Source: Hwanghaeella sp964350445 (GTDB taxonomy: Bacteria > Pseudomonadota > Alphaproteobacteria > UBA8366 > Aestuariispiraceae). Taken from it: a stretch of 64,000 nt of DNA. Under the pieces are notes generated by a model, which worked only from the letters and a program-made list of their open reading frames with translations, was not told where the DNA came from and made no database searches. The DNA is taken from the NCBI GenBank assembly GCA_964350445.1, contig CAYGKA010000014.1, positions 1 to 64,000 of the forward strand. Reading direction: 5' to 3'. Below are positions 17,667 through 26,799 of this stretch, in pieces (the stretch's first letter is position 1; every line of letters begins with the position of its first letter). The position numbers were made by a program, and so were the translations under genes.

Positions 17667-18410
17667 TCAGGTGCCGAGGGCCTGAAGGAAGCCTTTGACC
17701 GATGCTTCCATGCCGATCCACAAGGCATCGGACGTGAAAGCATGGCCGATCGAGACCTCATCCAATTGCGCCAAACCCGCCTTGAAAAGGGGTAGGTTCG
17801 CTGTCGTCAAATCGTGCCCGGCATTGATTTTCAGGCCTTCCGAAAGGGCAGCCGACACGCTTTCGCTGTACTGCGCCAGGATTTCCCCCTGCGCCGGGGT
17901 GCCGAAGGCATCCGCCCAGGGCCCGGTATAGAGTTCGATCCGGTCGGCGCCGAGATTGGCGACTTGGGCCATGGCGTCGGGGTCGGGGTTCATGAACAAG
18001 GACACGCGGCAGCCCATGGACTGCAATTCGCCGATGATCGGGCGCAGGCGTTCCGCCTCAGCGAAGACATCCCATCCGTCGTCCGAGGTCGCGACATCGG
18101 GCGCATCCGGCACCAGGGTCGCCTGGGTCGGACGCACGTCGCGGCAGAGCTGCATGTAATCCGGATAAGGATTGCCCTCGATATTGTACTCGATGCCCGG
18201 ATGGGCCTTCAGAAGCTCAGCCAGCTCGTAGACATCCGACTTCCGAATATGCCGTTCGTCCGGCCGCGGGTGGACCGTAACGCCATGCGCGCCGGCCGCG
18301 ATAACCGTTTCCGCGGCCTTGGTGACGCTCGGATAGCCCACATGCCGCTGGTTCCGCAGCAAGGCTATCTTGTTCAGGTTGATGCTCAGGTTTGTCATGG
18401 GACGCGTCAT
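17667..18410 (-). CDS. pdxJ: Pyridoxine 5'-phosphate synthase
   Basis: A 247-residue TIM-barrel enzyme. It condenses 1-deoxyxylulose 5-phosphate with 3-amino-2-oxopropyl phosphate to make pyridoxine 5'-phosphate in the DXP-dependent vitamin B6 pathway. Diagnostic motifs are LSINLNKIALLRN at the start, GVTVHPRPDERHI (catalytic His region), NIEGNP, TLVPDAP, RVSLFMNPD, RIELYTGPWA, INAGHDL and VSIGHAF. Starts at 18410, with another ATG 12 bp in. PdxA is not in the window. A short inverted repeat lies directly upstream. Confidence 0.96.
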   Translation of the reverse strand: MTRPMTNLSINLNKIALLRNQRHVGYPSVTKAAETVIAAGAHGVTVHPRPDERHIRKSDVYELAELLKAHPGIEYNIEGNPYPDYMQLCRDVRPTQATLVPDAPDVATSDDGWDVFAEAERLRPIIGELQSMGCRVSLFMNPDPDAMAQVANLGADRIELYTGPWADAFGTPAQGEILAQYSESVSAALSEGLKINAGHDLTTANLPLFKAGLAQLDEVSIGHAFTSDALWIGMEASVKGFLQALGT

Positions 18411-18414
18411 GGTT

Positions 18415-18428
18415 GTCCAAAATTGGAC
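18415..18428. promoter_or_regulatory. Short inverted repeat upstream of pdxJ
   Basis: GTCCAA-AA-TTGGAC, a perfect 6-bp inverted repeat, ends 4 bp before the pdxJ start codon and covers its ribosome-binding region. It could be an operator or chance; no known regulator was matched. Confidence 0.25.
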
Positions 18429-18490
18429 TTATACATAAGCCCTCAACGGGCAATGTGGTAGGGCCAATTGAAAGGGTCCCATGTGGACCA

Positions 18491-19258
18491 TTAGGACCGT
18501 TTGAGCGCCCGCTTTTCCAATACGATCATAAGACGGAATGCCATGATCGAGCCTATGAACGGCATCAGGTTTTCTTCTAACCGGATCAGTTTTTCGGCCA
18601 GTCCGGCGGAAATCAAGGACCAGGACTTAAAACCGCCGGTCAGCGGATAGGCGAAAAGGCTCAGCCATTGGCGATCGACCAGGGTGAAGCGGGGGAAGGC
18701 TTCGGCAAAGGCGATCCTGTGTTCCTGGCGCTTGAACAAAAGCGTCGGGATACCCTGATTGGAATCGAAGGGATCCTTGTCCGGGTCGGGCTTTGCCTCC
18801 ACCGGTCCAAGCGGATCGGCCGACATGTCGACCGGTTCTTCGTGCAGGTAATTGTAGAACAGCCAGCTGACCGGCGTGATGCCGGGTTCGATCATCGCCA
18901 GCCGTCCACCCGGTTTCAGGACCCGCAGCGCTTCGGCGAAGAAGGCGCGCGGATGTTCGATATGGTGAAGCACGTCCAGCATGGTGATGCCATCGAACGT
19001 GTCGTCGGCAAAGGGCAGGGTCTGTGCGTCAGCGCAAACATCGACCCAGGGCGTCGGCAGGATGTCGATGGTGGTGACGTCGGCATCCGGTTTGGCGTCG
19101 CGCAGGTTGCCGGACCCGGACCCGACCTCCAGATACCGTCCGCCGTCGGGCAGGGCCGTCAGCATACGCCGGTAATAGTCGCCGTACACGGCGCGCAAGG
19201 CCGCTTTGCGTTCCCAGACACGGCGGTGTTCCGCCAGCCGCGGATCGACGGTGGACAT
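18491..19258 (-). CDS. Class I SAM-dependent methyltransferase
   Basis: A 255-residue methyltransferase of the type-11 class. The SAM site is YLEVGSGSGNL at about residues 42-52, followed by VTTIDILPTPWVDV, FDGITMLDVLHHIEHP (motif IV) and LKPGGRLAMIEPGI. The C-terminal part has a hydrophobic stretch but no clear membrane helix. It begins 3 bp after the methyltransferase-glycosyltransferase fusion gene, so it belongs to that operon and may modify the same glycan or lipid carrier. Target not known. Confidence 0.88.
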   Translation of the reverse strand: MSTVDPRLAEHRRVWERKAALRAVYGDYYRRMLTALPDGGRYLEVGSGSGNLRDAKPDADVTTIDILPTPWVDVCADAQTLPFADDTFDGITMLDVLHHIEHPRAFFAEALRVLKPGGRLAMIEPGITPVSWLFYNYLHEEPVDMSADPLGPVEAKPDPDKDPFDSNQGIPTLLFKRQEHRIAFAEAFPRFTLVDRQWLSLFAYPLTGGFKSWSLISAGLAEKLIRLEENLMPFIGSIMAFRLMIVLEKRALKRS

Positions 19259-19261
19259 GGA

Positions 19262-20716
19262 TCAGAAGGCTTTCAATTTCCGCCAGGCGAAGACGACCAT
19301 CTTCAGCAGCAGCCAGCCGTCGCGGAAGCGGGAGATCTGCGGCGACCCGTAGGTGCGGTCGGCATAGCGGACGGGGATTTCCACGATCTTCAGGTTCAGC
19401 TTGGCGGCGCCGAAGATCAGGTCGAAATCGCCGAACGGGTCGAAGTCGCCGAAATAGGACCGGTTGGCGATCAAGTGCTCGTAGTCCTTCTTCGTGATCA
19501 CCTTCGTGCCGCACAGCGTATCGGTGAAACGCTGGTTCAGAAGGTAGGAGAAGATGAGCGCGAAGGTGCGGTTGGCCCAATAATTCAGGAACCGCATCGC
19601 GCCGTTTTCCATGGGATAGACAAGGCGTGTGCCGTTGATGAACTCGCCTTTGCCCCGCGCGATCGCGTCATAGTATTTCGGCAGTTCCTCGGGCGGCATG
19701 GTCAAGTCCGCATCCAGGATCATCAACACGTCGCCGCGCGCTTCGTCGAAGCCCTTGCGCACAGCGTCGCCCTTGCCTTTGCCGGCCTGTTTGAAGACCT
19801 TGATGTCCCATTCGTCCTTGTAGGCGTCCCGTACCCTTTCGCATTCCTCGTAGGTTCCGTCCGAGGAATTGCCCTCGACATAGATCACCTCGATATCGTC
19901 GGCGAAACGCGGCAGACGTTTCACGGCGTTCTCGATATTGCCTTTTTCGTTGCGGCACGGAACCAGAACCGTCGCGCTTAGATTCCGGCGTTTCGCGTGG
20001 CGCTCTGACCGGGCGACGAGATAGTGGCGCAGACACAACCGGCGAATACCGGGCAGGGTGCCGATGAAGCGGTTCAATGCGGTCCCGATGCCCAGCAAGT
20101 GATGCGGCACCAATTGGCGCCATTCATGCCGGATGACCTCGAAATCGGCCAATTTCAGCAGGTTGGCGATGTCCAGGTGGCCAAGATAATTGACCTCCGG
20201 CTGCGGCATGCGGAGACCCATCATCTCGATCAGCTTCAGCGCCGGTTCCCAGAGATGGGAGTAGTAGGACACGACGATCCGCGTGTTCGCGTCGCACAGA
20301 CGGTGCAGGGATTTGAAGGTCTCCTCGCAATCGTCCAAATAGCCGATGGTGTCGGAAAGCAGGATGAAATCGAAGGTACCCTTTACGTTCCTATTGCCGG
20401 CAAGCGCTTCGACATCACCGGTATGGAAGGTCAGTTCCGGGTGCTTTGCCTTCGCGACTTCGATCATTTCTTCCGAGAAATCGACGCCCACACCGAGGGA
20501 AGGTTTCAGCCGCGACAGCGTTCGGCCCGTGCCGCAACCCAGTTCCAGAACCCGCGCCCCTTCGGGGATGACGAATTTCAAATAGGCCAAATCCGCGTCG
20601 TGAAACGGGCTGTTCCGGTCGATCCAATGATCGCGAATCTTGGCGATGTCGTCGGCATAATCGCGAATGGCGCGTTTCCGCGGCGATAAGGGTATGCCGG
20701 CTGTACCGTTTGTCAT
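19262..20716 (-). CDS. Methyltransferase-glycosyltransferase (GT2) fusion protein
   Basis: A 484-residue two-domain enzyme. Residues about 1-235 are a class I methyltransferase with VLELGCGTGRTL near residue 53 and FILLSDTIGYL at motif IV. Residues about 245-484 are a GT2 glycosyltransferase of the dolichol-phosphate-mannose-synthase type, with TVLVPCRNEKGNIENAV, VEGNSSDGT, the metal-binding LDADLTMPPEEL, and LCGTKVI. Such fusions occur in other alphaproteobacteria. It probably loads sugar onto a polyprenyl phosphate or lipid. The start ATG 20716 overlaps the upstream flippase-like gene stop by 4 bp (ATGA); further upstream in-frame sequence lies inside that gene and is rejected. Confidence 0.88.
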   Translation of the reverse strand: MTNGTAGIPLSPRKRAIRDYADDIAKIRDHWIDRNSPFHDADLAYLKFVIPEGARVLELGCGTGRTLSRLKPSLGVGVDFSEEMIEVAKAKHPELTFHTGDVEALAGNRNVKGTFDFILLSDTIGYLDDCEETFKSLHRLCDANTRIVVSYYSHLWEPALKLIEMMGLRMPQPEVNYLGHLDIANLLKLADFEVIRHEWRQLVPHHLLGIGTALNRFIGTLPGIRRLCLRHYLVARSERHAKRRNLSATVLVPCRNEKGNIENAVKRLPRFADDIEVIYVEGNSSDGTYEECERVRDAYKDEWDIKVFKQAGKGKGDAVRKGFDEARGDVLMILDADLTMPPEELPKYYDAIARGKGEFINGTRLVYPMENGAMRFLNYWANRTFALIFSYLLNQRFTDTLCGTKVITKKDYEHLIANRSYFGDFDPFGDFDLIFGAAKLNLKIVEIPVRYADRTYGSPQISRFRDGWLLLKMVVFAWRKLKAF

Positions 20717-21687
20717 ACTGCTGGGTCCGGGAATTGCGTTTGTGGCTGTTCTGCTCGCTTGCGGGCCATAAGCCAAAACAGGCCGCCGGGCAACCCCACG
20801 ACGATCTGCACGAGCCCGAAAAGGACGGAGAGCGCGAGGGCTTCCGGTTCGGAAACCGACGCGTAGGAGAGTGCCAACACCAGGACGCCTTCGCGCAGGC
20901 CCCAGCCCGCGATGGTCACCGGTATGGTCGCGATCAGGATCGCGACCGGCAATACAGCCATGGTGACCGCATAACTGACTTCGACGCCGATACCGAGTGC
21001 CAGGATGTAGAAGGAGGAGAGGGCAAGGATCTGCCCAACCGCGGTGGACAATCCGACCTTCATGAGTAAGGACGGGTTTAGAATGACGTGCCGCGCCTGT
21101 TTCGACATGTTGAGCAGTTCCGCCACGACCTTCCAGCGGCGAACCGCGAGGGGCAAGGCATCGAGTACCAGGAACAGACAAAACCCGCCGAGCCCGGCCG
21201 CCAGCAGCAGAATGACGCCTTGTTGCATGACCGGGTCGGTGATCAGGTGGAACATCGTGGGCAGGAAGGCGGCGGCGATCAGCACGACCCCCAGCAATCC
21301 GAAGGCGCGGTCAAGCAGCACGCTGGAGACCGCACGTGTCGTGCCGACGAATCCGTCGCGAGCCAGCCTAAAAATCCGGATCGCGTCCCCACCGACGGAA
21401 GAAGGCAGAGCTTGGTTGAAGAACAGGCCTTCCATCGTCCATCGGAAAAACAGCGGATAGGCGGGGCTGTCCCCCTTCATGCCGTTCAGAAACCGCCAAC
21501 GCAGCGCGATGATGAATTGCTGGCCTGTCACCATCAGGACTGCGGTCAGGATCGCCCAAGGTTGGGCCGCGGTCAGTAGATCAAGGGACTGCGCGAACTC
21601 GATCTTCTGGGAGATGTAGTAGAGCAAACCGGCAGTGATCCCGAATTTGATCAGGGTCCACAGATATCGTCTGGTTTTATCGCTCAT
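20713..21687 (-). CDS. Lysylphosphatidylglycerol synthase TM / UPF0104-family membrane protein
   Basis: A 324-residue membrane protein with about eight hydrophobic segments. It shows family features such as ALRWRFLNG near residue 61, LFFNQALPSSVGGDAIRIFRLARDG at about 88-112, and IPVTIAGWGLREG near residue 256. The family includes the membrane part of MprF and AglD/YbhN-like proteins thought to flip or handle lipid substrates. It heads a tight operon with the methyltransferase-GT2 fusion and a second methyltransferase, which suggests it moves the product they build. Confidence 0.87.
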   Translation of the reverse strand: MSDKTRRYLWTLIKFGITAGLLYYISQKIEFAQSLDLLTAAQPWAILTAVLMVTGQQFIIALRWRFLNGMKGDSPAYPLFFRWTMEGLFFNQALPSSVGGDAIRIFRLARDGFVGTTRAVSSVLLDRAFGLLGVVLIAAAFLPTMFHLITDPVMQQGVILLLAAGLGGFCLFLVLDALPLAVRRWKVVAELLNMSKQARHVILNPSLLMKVGLSTAVGQILALSSFYILALGIGVEVSYAVTMAVLPVAILIATIPVTIAGWGLREGVLVLALSYASVSEPEALALSVLFGLVQIVVGLPGGLFWLMARKRAEQPQTQFPDPAV

Positions 21688-21825
21688 ACTTCGCTACGCC
21701 GTCCGCGTCTTGAGGCCGCCGCATCCACTTCCGTGATTGTGCGGGCCGGTTGGTAGACGGTTCCGCGCGTTTGAGCAAGGAAAGCATAATATGGCGGGGC
21801 AGCTCCCGGTTCATGTCCGGGCGGA

Positions 21826-23820
21826 TCAATTCTGAACCGGTTCGCTACCGAACCCGCTGCTGGACGATTCCTCATCCCGTTCTCTGTCCGTATCCGAGTC
21901 CGTGTCGCTGAAAACGCCGATCTCCTCTTCGGCAATGGCGACGGCGACGGCGGCGAGGCCCGCCGCGCGGGCCGGCGGGTGTTCCATTTCGCGCGCGGCA
22001 CGGATCGCCAAGTCCACTTCGCCCGACTTCGCGGCAGCGATGGCCACCCGCGTCAGGGATGCGAAGCGTGGCGCACGGAAATTGCCGGAGGGCGTCCGGT
22101 CATTCAATGCATCGTCGTCGGGCAGCGGAATGCGGGCGGCCGTGTCAAAGGCCGCAAGAACATCGCCGATGGCGATCTGACCTTTGACGATATCGGCAAG
22201 CACCCTCGGGAAATGAGGGTCCGTCCTGTTCAGCCAGGCGTTGCGCCAAGCGCTGCTCAGCGTTCTGTTCGCGCGTTCGAATTCGCCGCGCTGCGCCTCC
22301 GCCGCCGCCAGGTGAGACATCGCCCCGACACGGATCACCTCATCGTCGATCAGGTCGGCGAGTTTGCGGACCTCCCCGAAAACCAAATGGTCGTTCTCGG
22401 GAACACCGACCTTCAGGTGGGCCTCCAATACCAGTTCGATCGCTTCGGGGATGAATTCGGGTTGCGCCTCGAAACCCGTCGGCTCAAAGGCGCGGGCAAT
22501 CAACGTCGCGGCTTCCTTGTCGTTACCGGCCTCTCCGCGCATGACGGCGACTTTGGCGAAAATCTGTGACCGCATGCTGACATAAGGGATGTAGTCGACA
22601 AGGACCAAGGCGGCGTCCGGATTGTTCTGCTTCATCAGTTCTTCGGCCATGCCCATAAGGGCGCGCGACTGGGCCTGCCGGTCATCTATGCCGCCGGCGG
22701 TCGTGAAGGCGTCCGCCAACCGGCCGACGCGGGTCTGCTCCCGCACCATGAAGGACAGCGCAGAATTCCGCACTTCCGGATTGTCGATTGTGCTTGCTGC
22801 TTCCATGGCCAAGGTGAAAAGCGGCACGGCGGCGTCGACATTGCCCTGGTCGGCCAGCGCGCGGGCCACCGAACTTACGCCGCGGACCTGCTGGGGGCCT
22901 TCCTCCACTTGGCGCATCACTTCCATCGCCTCTTCCAACTGGCCGGCGAAAATCATCGATCCGGCCAAGCGGGCATAGGCCCGGTCGCGGCCTTCCCGGC
23001 CGCCGTTTTCGATCAACTCGCGTGCTCGGCGGAAGGTCTTCTGGGCGCCTGCTTCGTCGCCGATGGATGCCTGCGCTTCGCCGATATCGATGAAAAGATG
23101 CGGTGTCTTGTTGTCGGGATTGCCGATTTTCTCGGCTTGCTGGAAGGCGGCGGTCAGAACGCTCTTCGCATTGCTCAGGGCTGTCGGATTGCCGTTAGCA
23201 TCCTCGAAGGACGCGGATGCCGCCTGCTGCAGGCTCCGGACGCGCTCAAGAGGATCCGGAATCCGTTCCGCCGACGCGATGGCTGCCTTCAATTGGCCGA
23301 GTTTCGCCTGTTTCTTGGCGATGACCCGTAACAGGTCGGCGCCGCCGATATCGATCTCGCCTGTTGTGAGGACGGTGTCGACCCCTTGAGCAAGGAAATC
23401 GAGCGCCTTTTCCGATTCTCCCAGTGTTTCATAATAATCGCCGACCGCCGCGAGGGACCGCGCGCGCCACAGCGGGTCCTCGATCCTTTTCAGCTCCTTC
23501 AAAGCGTCTTCGATATTTCCGCGTGCGATCTGGGCGCGCACGATACCGTTCAAGGCTTGGCCTTGCTCATCCGGGGTCTCCAGCGCCAGCGCCACAAAGC
23601 GCAGCCGGATGAATGGGTCCGTCTGAATGCGGCGCGTTACTTCGTCGACCTGATTGACGAGGTCGTCCTGGCTCTGACCCTGGGTTTGGGCGAGCGTCGG
23701 CGCCGGCAGCGACGTCCAGCACGCCGCCACCGCCGCCGACAAGGCCGCGGTCTTCAGGAATCGAAGCGTCGTGCGGATACCCGATTTAGCCGAAAACACG
23801 CTTGAAAATCGTTTCCACAT
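21826..23820 (-). CDS. Exported helical-repeat (TPR-like) protein
   Basis: About 664 residues. The N-terminus has a positively charged stretch, a hydrophobic core (TAALSAAVAACW) and a likely cleavage after PTLAQ, indicating export. The rest is all-helical with TPR-like pairs, for example GNIEDALKELKRIEDPLWRA, then AAIASAERIPDPLERVR and EAMEVMRQVEEGPQQVRG. Each unit ends in a short xIxDPxxRxR-like turn. The C-terminus is Ser/Asp/Glu-rich. Function unknown; a scaffold role is inferred. Its likely start overlaps the end of purB by 35 bp (ATG 23820); GTG 23799 is an alternative. Probably co-transcribed with purB. Confidence 0.75.
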   Translation of the reverse strand: MWKRFSSVFSAKSGIRTTLRFLKTAALSAAVAACWTSLPAPTLAQTQGQSQDDLVNQVDEVTRRIQTDPFIRLRFVALALETPDEQGQALNGIVRAQIARGNIEDALKELKRIEDPLWRARSLAAVGDYYETLGESEKALDFLAQGVDTVLTTGEIDIGGADLLRVIAKKQAKLGQLKAAIASAERIPDPLERVRSLQQAASASFEDANGNPTALSNAKSVLTAAFQQAEKIGNPDNKTPHLFIDIGEAQASIGDEAGAQKTFRRARELIENGGREGRDRAYARLAGSMIFAGQLEEAMEVMRQVEEGPQQVRGVSSVARALADQGNVDAAVPLFTLAMEAASTIDNPEVRNSALSFMVREQTRVGRLADAFTTAGGIDDRQAQSRALMGMAEELMKQNNPDAALVLVDYIPYVSMRSQIFAKVAVMRGEAGNDKEAATLIARAFEPTGFEAQPEFIPEAIELVLEAHLKVGVPENDHLVFGEVRKLADLIDDEVIRVGAMSHLAAAEAQRGEFERANRTLSSAWRNAWLNRTDPHFPRVLADIVKGQIAIGDVLAAFDTAARIPLPDDDALNDRTPSGNFRAPRFASLTRVAIAAAKSGEVDLAIRAAREMEHPPARAAGLAAVAVAIAEEEIGVFSDTDSDTDRERDEESSSSGFGSEPVQN

Positions 23821-25093
23821 GCTTGGTGTGATAGTCCAGATCGAACAGCGCATTGATCTCATCTTCGCTCAAATGCGCCCGGATGTCTGCATCTTCAACG
23901 GCAAGCGCCTGCAAGGGCTGCCCTTTCTGCCAACTCTCCATAGCATTCTTCTGGACCAGCCGGTAGGCATCCTCTCGGCTTGCGCCAGCTTGGGTCAGCG
24001 CCAGCAGAATCCGTTGCGAATTGTGCAAGCCGCCCAAGGATTCCAGATTCTCGAGCATACGGTCCGAATAAACGACCATGTTTTCGACCATCCCGGCCAA
24101 GCGATTCAGGGCGAAATCCAGGGTGACGGTCGCATCTGGACCGATCATCCGCTCGACGGAGGAATGGGAGATATCCCGCTCGTGCCACAGGGCGACGTTC
24201 TCAAGAGCGGGGATCACGGCGGACCGCACGATGCGCGCCAATCCCGTCAGGTTCTCCGACAGGACCGGATTGCGCTTGTGCGGCATGGCGCTGGACCCCT
24301 TTTGGCCCTTTGAGAAAAACTCTTCGGCTTCCCGCAATTCCGTTCGTTGCAGGTGCCGGACTTCCACGGCGATATTTTCGACCGAACTCGCGATGATGGC
24401 CAAGGCGCTGAAGAAAGCCGCATGCCGGTCACGCGGGATAACCTGGGTCGAGATCGGCTCCGGCGCCAAGGCCAGTTTACCGGCGACGTATTCTTCGACG
24501 AACGGGTCGATATTGGCGAAGGTCCCGACGGCGCCGGAAATTGCGCAGGTTGCGATTTCCGCGCGCGCGTTTTCAAGCCGTGCCTTGCCGCGGGCGAATT
24601 CAGCATAATGCTTCGCAAGCTTCAGACCGAAGGTCACCGGTTCCGCGTGGATCCCATGGCTGCGCCCGATCGTCGGCGTGTATTTATGCTCTTCCGCCCG
24701 CTTTTTCAGGGCGTTAAGCACGCGGTCCATATCGGCCAAAAGGATGTCGGTGGCCTGCGTGAGTTGTAGATTGAAGCAGGTGTCCAGAACGTCCGAGGAG
24801 GTCATGCCCTGATGCACGAAACGGGACATCTCTCCGACCTGGTCGGCCAATTCGGTCGTAAAGGCGATGACGTCGTGCTTGGTTTCGCGTTCGATCTCGT
24901 CGATACGGGCGATGCGTTCTTCCGTATAGGGCTTGTCGCCGCCGGCCCAGACGGCAGCCGCGGCCTCCTTCGGGATGACACCGAGTTCGGCCTGGGCGTC
25001 GCAGGCGTGCGCCTCGATCAGGAACCAAAGGCGGAACTTGTTGGCCGGCTCCCAAATCTGCGTCATTTCCGGGCGGGAGTAGCGAGGTATCAT
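23786..25093 (-). CDS. purB: Adenylosuccinate lyase
   Basis: A 435-residue enzyme of purine synthesis that cleaves SAICAR and adenylosuccinate to release fumarate. It carries the fumarase/aspartase superfamily signature GSSAMPHKRNP near residue 264 with the catalytic Ser loop. Other features are MTSSDVLDTCFNLQL (about 88-102), GRSHGIHAEP with the catalytic His, and the early MIPRYSRPEM and IWEPANKFRLW typical of the bacterial type. Length is normal. The 3' end overlaps the start of the exported repeat protein. Confidence 0.97.
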   Translation of the reverse strand: MIPRYSRPEMTQIWEPANKFRLWFLIEAHACDAQAELGVIPKEAAAAVWAGGDKPYTEERIARIDEIERETKHDVIAFTTELADQVGEMSRFVHQGMTSSDVLDTCFNLQLTQATDILLADMDRVLNALKKRAEEHKYTPTIGRSHGIHAEPVTFGLKLAKHYAEFARGKARLENARAEIATCAISGAVGTFANIDPFVEEYVAGKLALAPEPISTQVIPRDRHAAFFSALAIIASSVENIAVEVRHLQRTELREAEEFFSKGQKGSSAMPHKRNPVLSENLTGLARIVRSAVIPALENVALWHERDISHSSVERMIGPDATVTLDFALNRLAGMVENMVVYSDRMLENLESLGGLHNSQRILLALTQAGASREDAYRLVQKNAMESWQKGQPLQALAVEDADIRAHLSEDEINALFDLDYHTKHVETIFKRVFG

Positions 25094-25308
25094 GGCGGCG
25101 ACCCTTTCCGACGGGCTTGAAAGTCTTTGCGGCGAGTGAATTGAATTGGCCGCGTTATGCCACCGTGTTGCGGTGTTGGCAAAACGCTTGTGCCGGGGGA
25201 CTTCTTGGCGAAACTGCGGGCTGGCCTTAGGCTGCGCTGGAATAGACGGGTCCGGACGGCAATCCGCGGGATGTGGTGTCGTCGGCTGATATCAGGAAGG
25301 GTGACGCA

Positions 25309-26028
25309 ATGCAGTATCAGGAAGAACGCCAAAACCTTGCCGCGGCCTTGCGCTGGGCGGCAAAATACGACCTGCATGAAGGGATCGACAACCATTTCAG
25401 CATGGAAGTCGGCGAAGACCGCTATCTGATCAATCCGTGGGAAGTGCATTGGTCGGAAGTGAAGGCGAGCGACGTTCTGGTCATTGACGGCGACGGAAAT
25501 GTCCTGGAGGGCGATCACACCATTGAAGCCACGGCCTTCTACATTCACCGTGCGATGCACCGGATGAACCCGCATGCAAAGGCGATCATGCACACGCATA
25601 TGCCCTATATCACCGCGCTTGCCAGCACTGAGGGCGGGCGGTTGGAAATGGTCAGCCAGAATGCCATCCGGTTCTACAACCGAATTGCCTATGACGACGA
25701 CTATAACGGCCTTGGCGATGACGATGACGAAGGCTCGCGGATGGCGTCCAAGCTCGGTAACAACACGACGATGGTGATGGCTAACCATGGCGTGATCTGC
25801 GCCGGGCCGACCGTCGGCATCGCCTTCGACGACCTCTACTTCCTGGAAAAAGCGGCTAAGGTTCAGGTCATCGCGGAATCGACCGGCAGGCCGCTGAAGC
25901 CGATTCCGGAAAAGGTGGTTGAATCGACAGCCCAGGCGATCCGCGAACAACAGCCGGATTATGCCGAGAGCCATTGGAAGGTTCTGTGCCGCATGCTGGC
26001 GAAGGAAAGCCCCGACTATCTTCAATAG
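25309..26028 (+). CDS. Class II aldolase/adducin-family protein
   Basis: A 239-residue zinc-dependent class II aldolase fold. Zinc-ligand candidates are the two His in HTHMPYITALA (about 99-109) and the His in MANHGVICAG (about 155-164), as in fuculose-phosphate aldolase and ribulose-phosphate epimerase relatives. It begins QEERQNLAAALRWAAKYDLHEGIDNHFS, typical of the family. Substrate is not deducible; many family members act on sugars or are non-enzymatic. ATG 25309 follows AGGAAGG. Converges with radC. Confidence 0.88.
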   Translation: MQYQEERQNLAAALRWAAKYDLHEGIDNHFSMEVGEDRYLINPWEVHWSEVKASDVLVIDGDGNVLEGDHTIEATAFYIHRAMHRMNPHAKAIMHTHMPYITALASTEGGRLEMVSQNAIRFYNRIAYDDDYNGLGDDDDEGSRMASKLGNNTTMVMANHGVICAGPTVGIAFDDLYFLEKAAKVQVIAESTGRPLKPIPEKVVESTAQAIREQQPDYAESHWKVLCRMLAKESPDYLQ

Positions 26029-26073
26029 AGGCTGTGTGGGACGAGCACCGATGACGGGCGGGTTTCGGTCCGC

Positions 26074-26799
26074 CTAGAGCAATCCTTCGGCTTTGAAGCT
26101 GGTCTGCGTGTTCCGGCCGATGATGATGTGATCGTGCAGGCGGATGCCGAGCTTGTCCGCGGCGTCGCGAATTTCGTTGGTCATGTGGATGTCGTCGGCG
26201 CTCGGTGTGGGGTCTCCGCTTGGATGATTGTGAACCAGGATGAGGGCCGAGGCGTGCAGGTCCAGCGCCCTTTTCATCACTTCCCGCGGATAAAGCGGCG
26301 TGTGATTGACGGTGCCTCGCTGTTGAACCTCGTCGGCGATCAGCCGGTTCTTGTTGTCCAGGAACAACAGGCGCAGATGTTCGACCTTCTCCCGCGACAT
26401 GGCGATGTGCAGATAGCTGATAAGATTGTCCCAGGACGAGATTACAGGCTGTTCCATCACCTGTTGCCGGGCCAACCGCAGGGCAGCCGTCTGCACTAGC
26501 TTGATCGGCGCCACCGCCGCTTCCTTGATCCCCTTGGTTTTGGCAAGGTCCACCGGATCGGCGGTAATCACCGCGGCGAAGCTTCCGAACCGGGCAAGCA
26601 GGTCTTTGGCGATCGGTTTCGTGTCCACCCGTGGCAATGCAAGGGCCAGAAGCATCTCCAATATCTCGTAGTCTTCCATAGAGGCGCCGAGATCGCGCAG
26701 GAAACGCTCCCGCAACCGTCCGCGGTGGCCAGCATAGTGAGGTGTCGGAGATGCTGTTCTTGGCTTTGAACCATCCCCTGGCGACGGGCTTCCGCTCAT
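26074..26799 (-). CDS. radC: RadC-family JAB-domain protein
   Basis: A 241-residue RadC/YeeS-type protein. The C-terminal JAMM metal motif reads HNHPSGDPTPSADD near residues 189-202 (HxHx7Sx2D). A helix-hairpin-helix region lies before it (DLAKTKGIKEAAVAPIKLV). The N-terminus has the family start HRGRLRERFL. Once tied to DNA repair, its actual role is uncertain. The ATG at 26799 is chosen because the open frame further back runs into a tandem repeat and an assembly gap and has no homology. Map and SfsA lie about 5 kb away, beyond an accessory segment. Confidence 0.93.
   Translation of the reverse strand: MSGSPSPGDGSKPRTASPTPHYAGHRGRLRERFLRDLGASMEDYEILEMLLALALPRVDTKPIAKDLLARFGSFAAVITADPVDLAKTKGIKEAAVAPIKLVQTAALRLARQQVMEQPVISSWDNLISYLHIAMSREKVEHLRLLFLDNKNRLIADEVQQRGTVNHTPLYPREVMKRALDLHASALILVHNHPSGDPTPSADDIHMTNEIRDAADKLGIRLHDHIIIGRNTQTSFKAEGLL

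Noticed and set aside
19262..21181. 639-residue version of the methyltransferase-GT2 protein
   Set aside because: The extra 155 residues overlap the flippase-like gene and are low-complexity; ATG 20716 gives an ATGA coupling.
26056..26075. Small GGCGG/CCGCC hairpin between aldolase and radC genes as terminator
   Set aside because: Only a 5-bp stem with no T tract; not distinguishable from chance.
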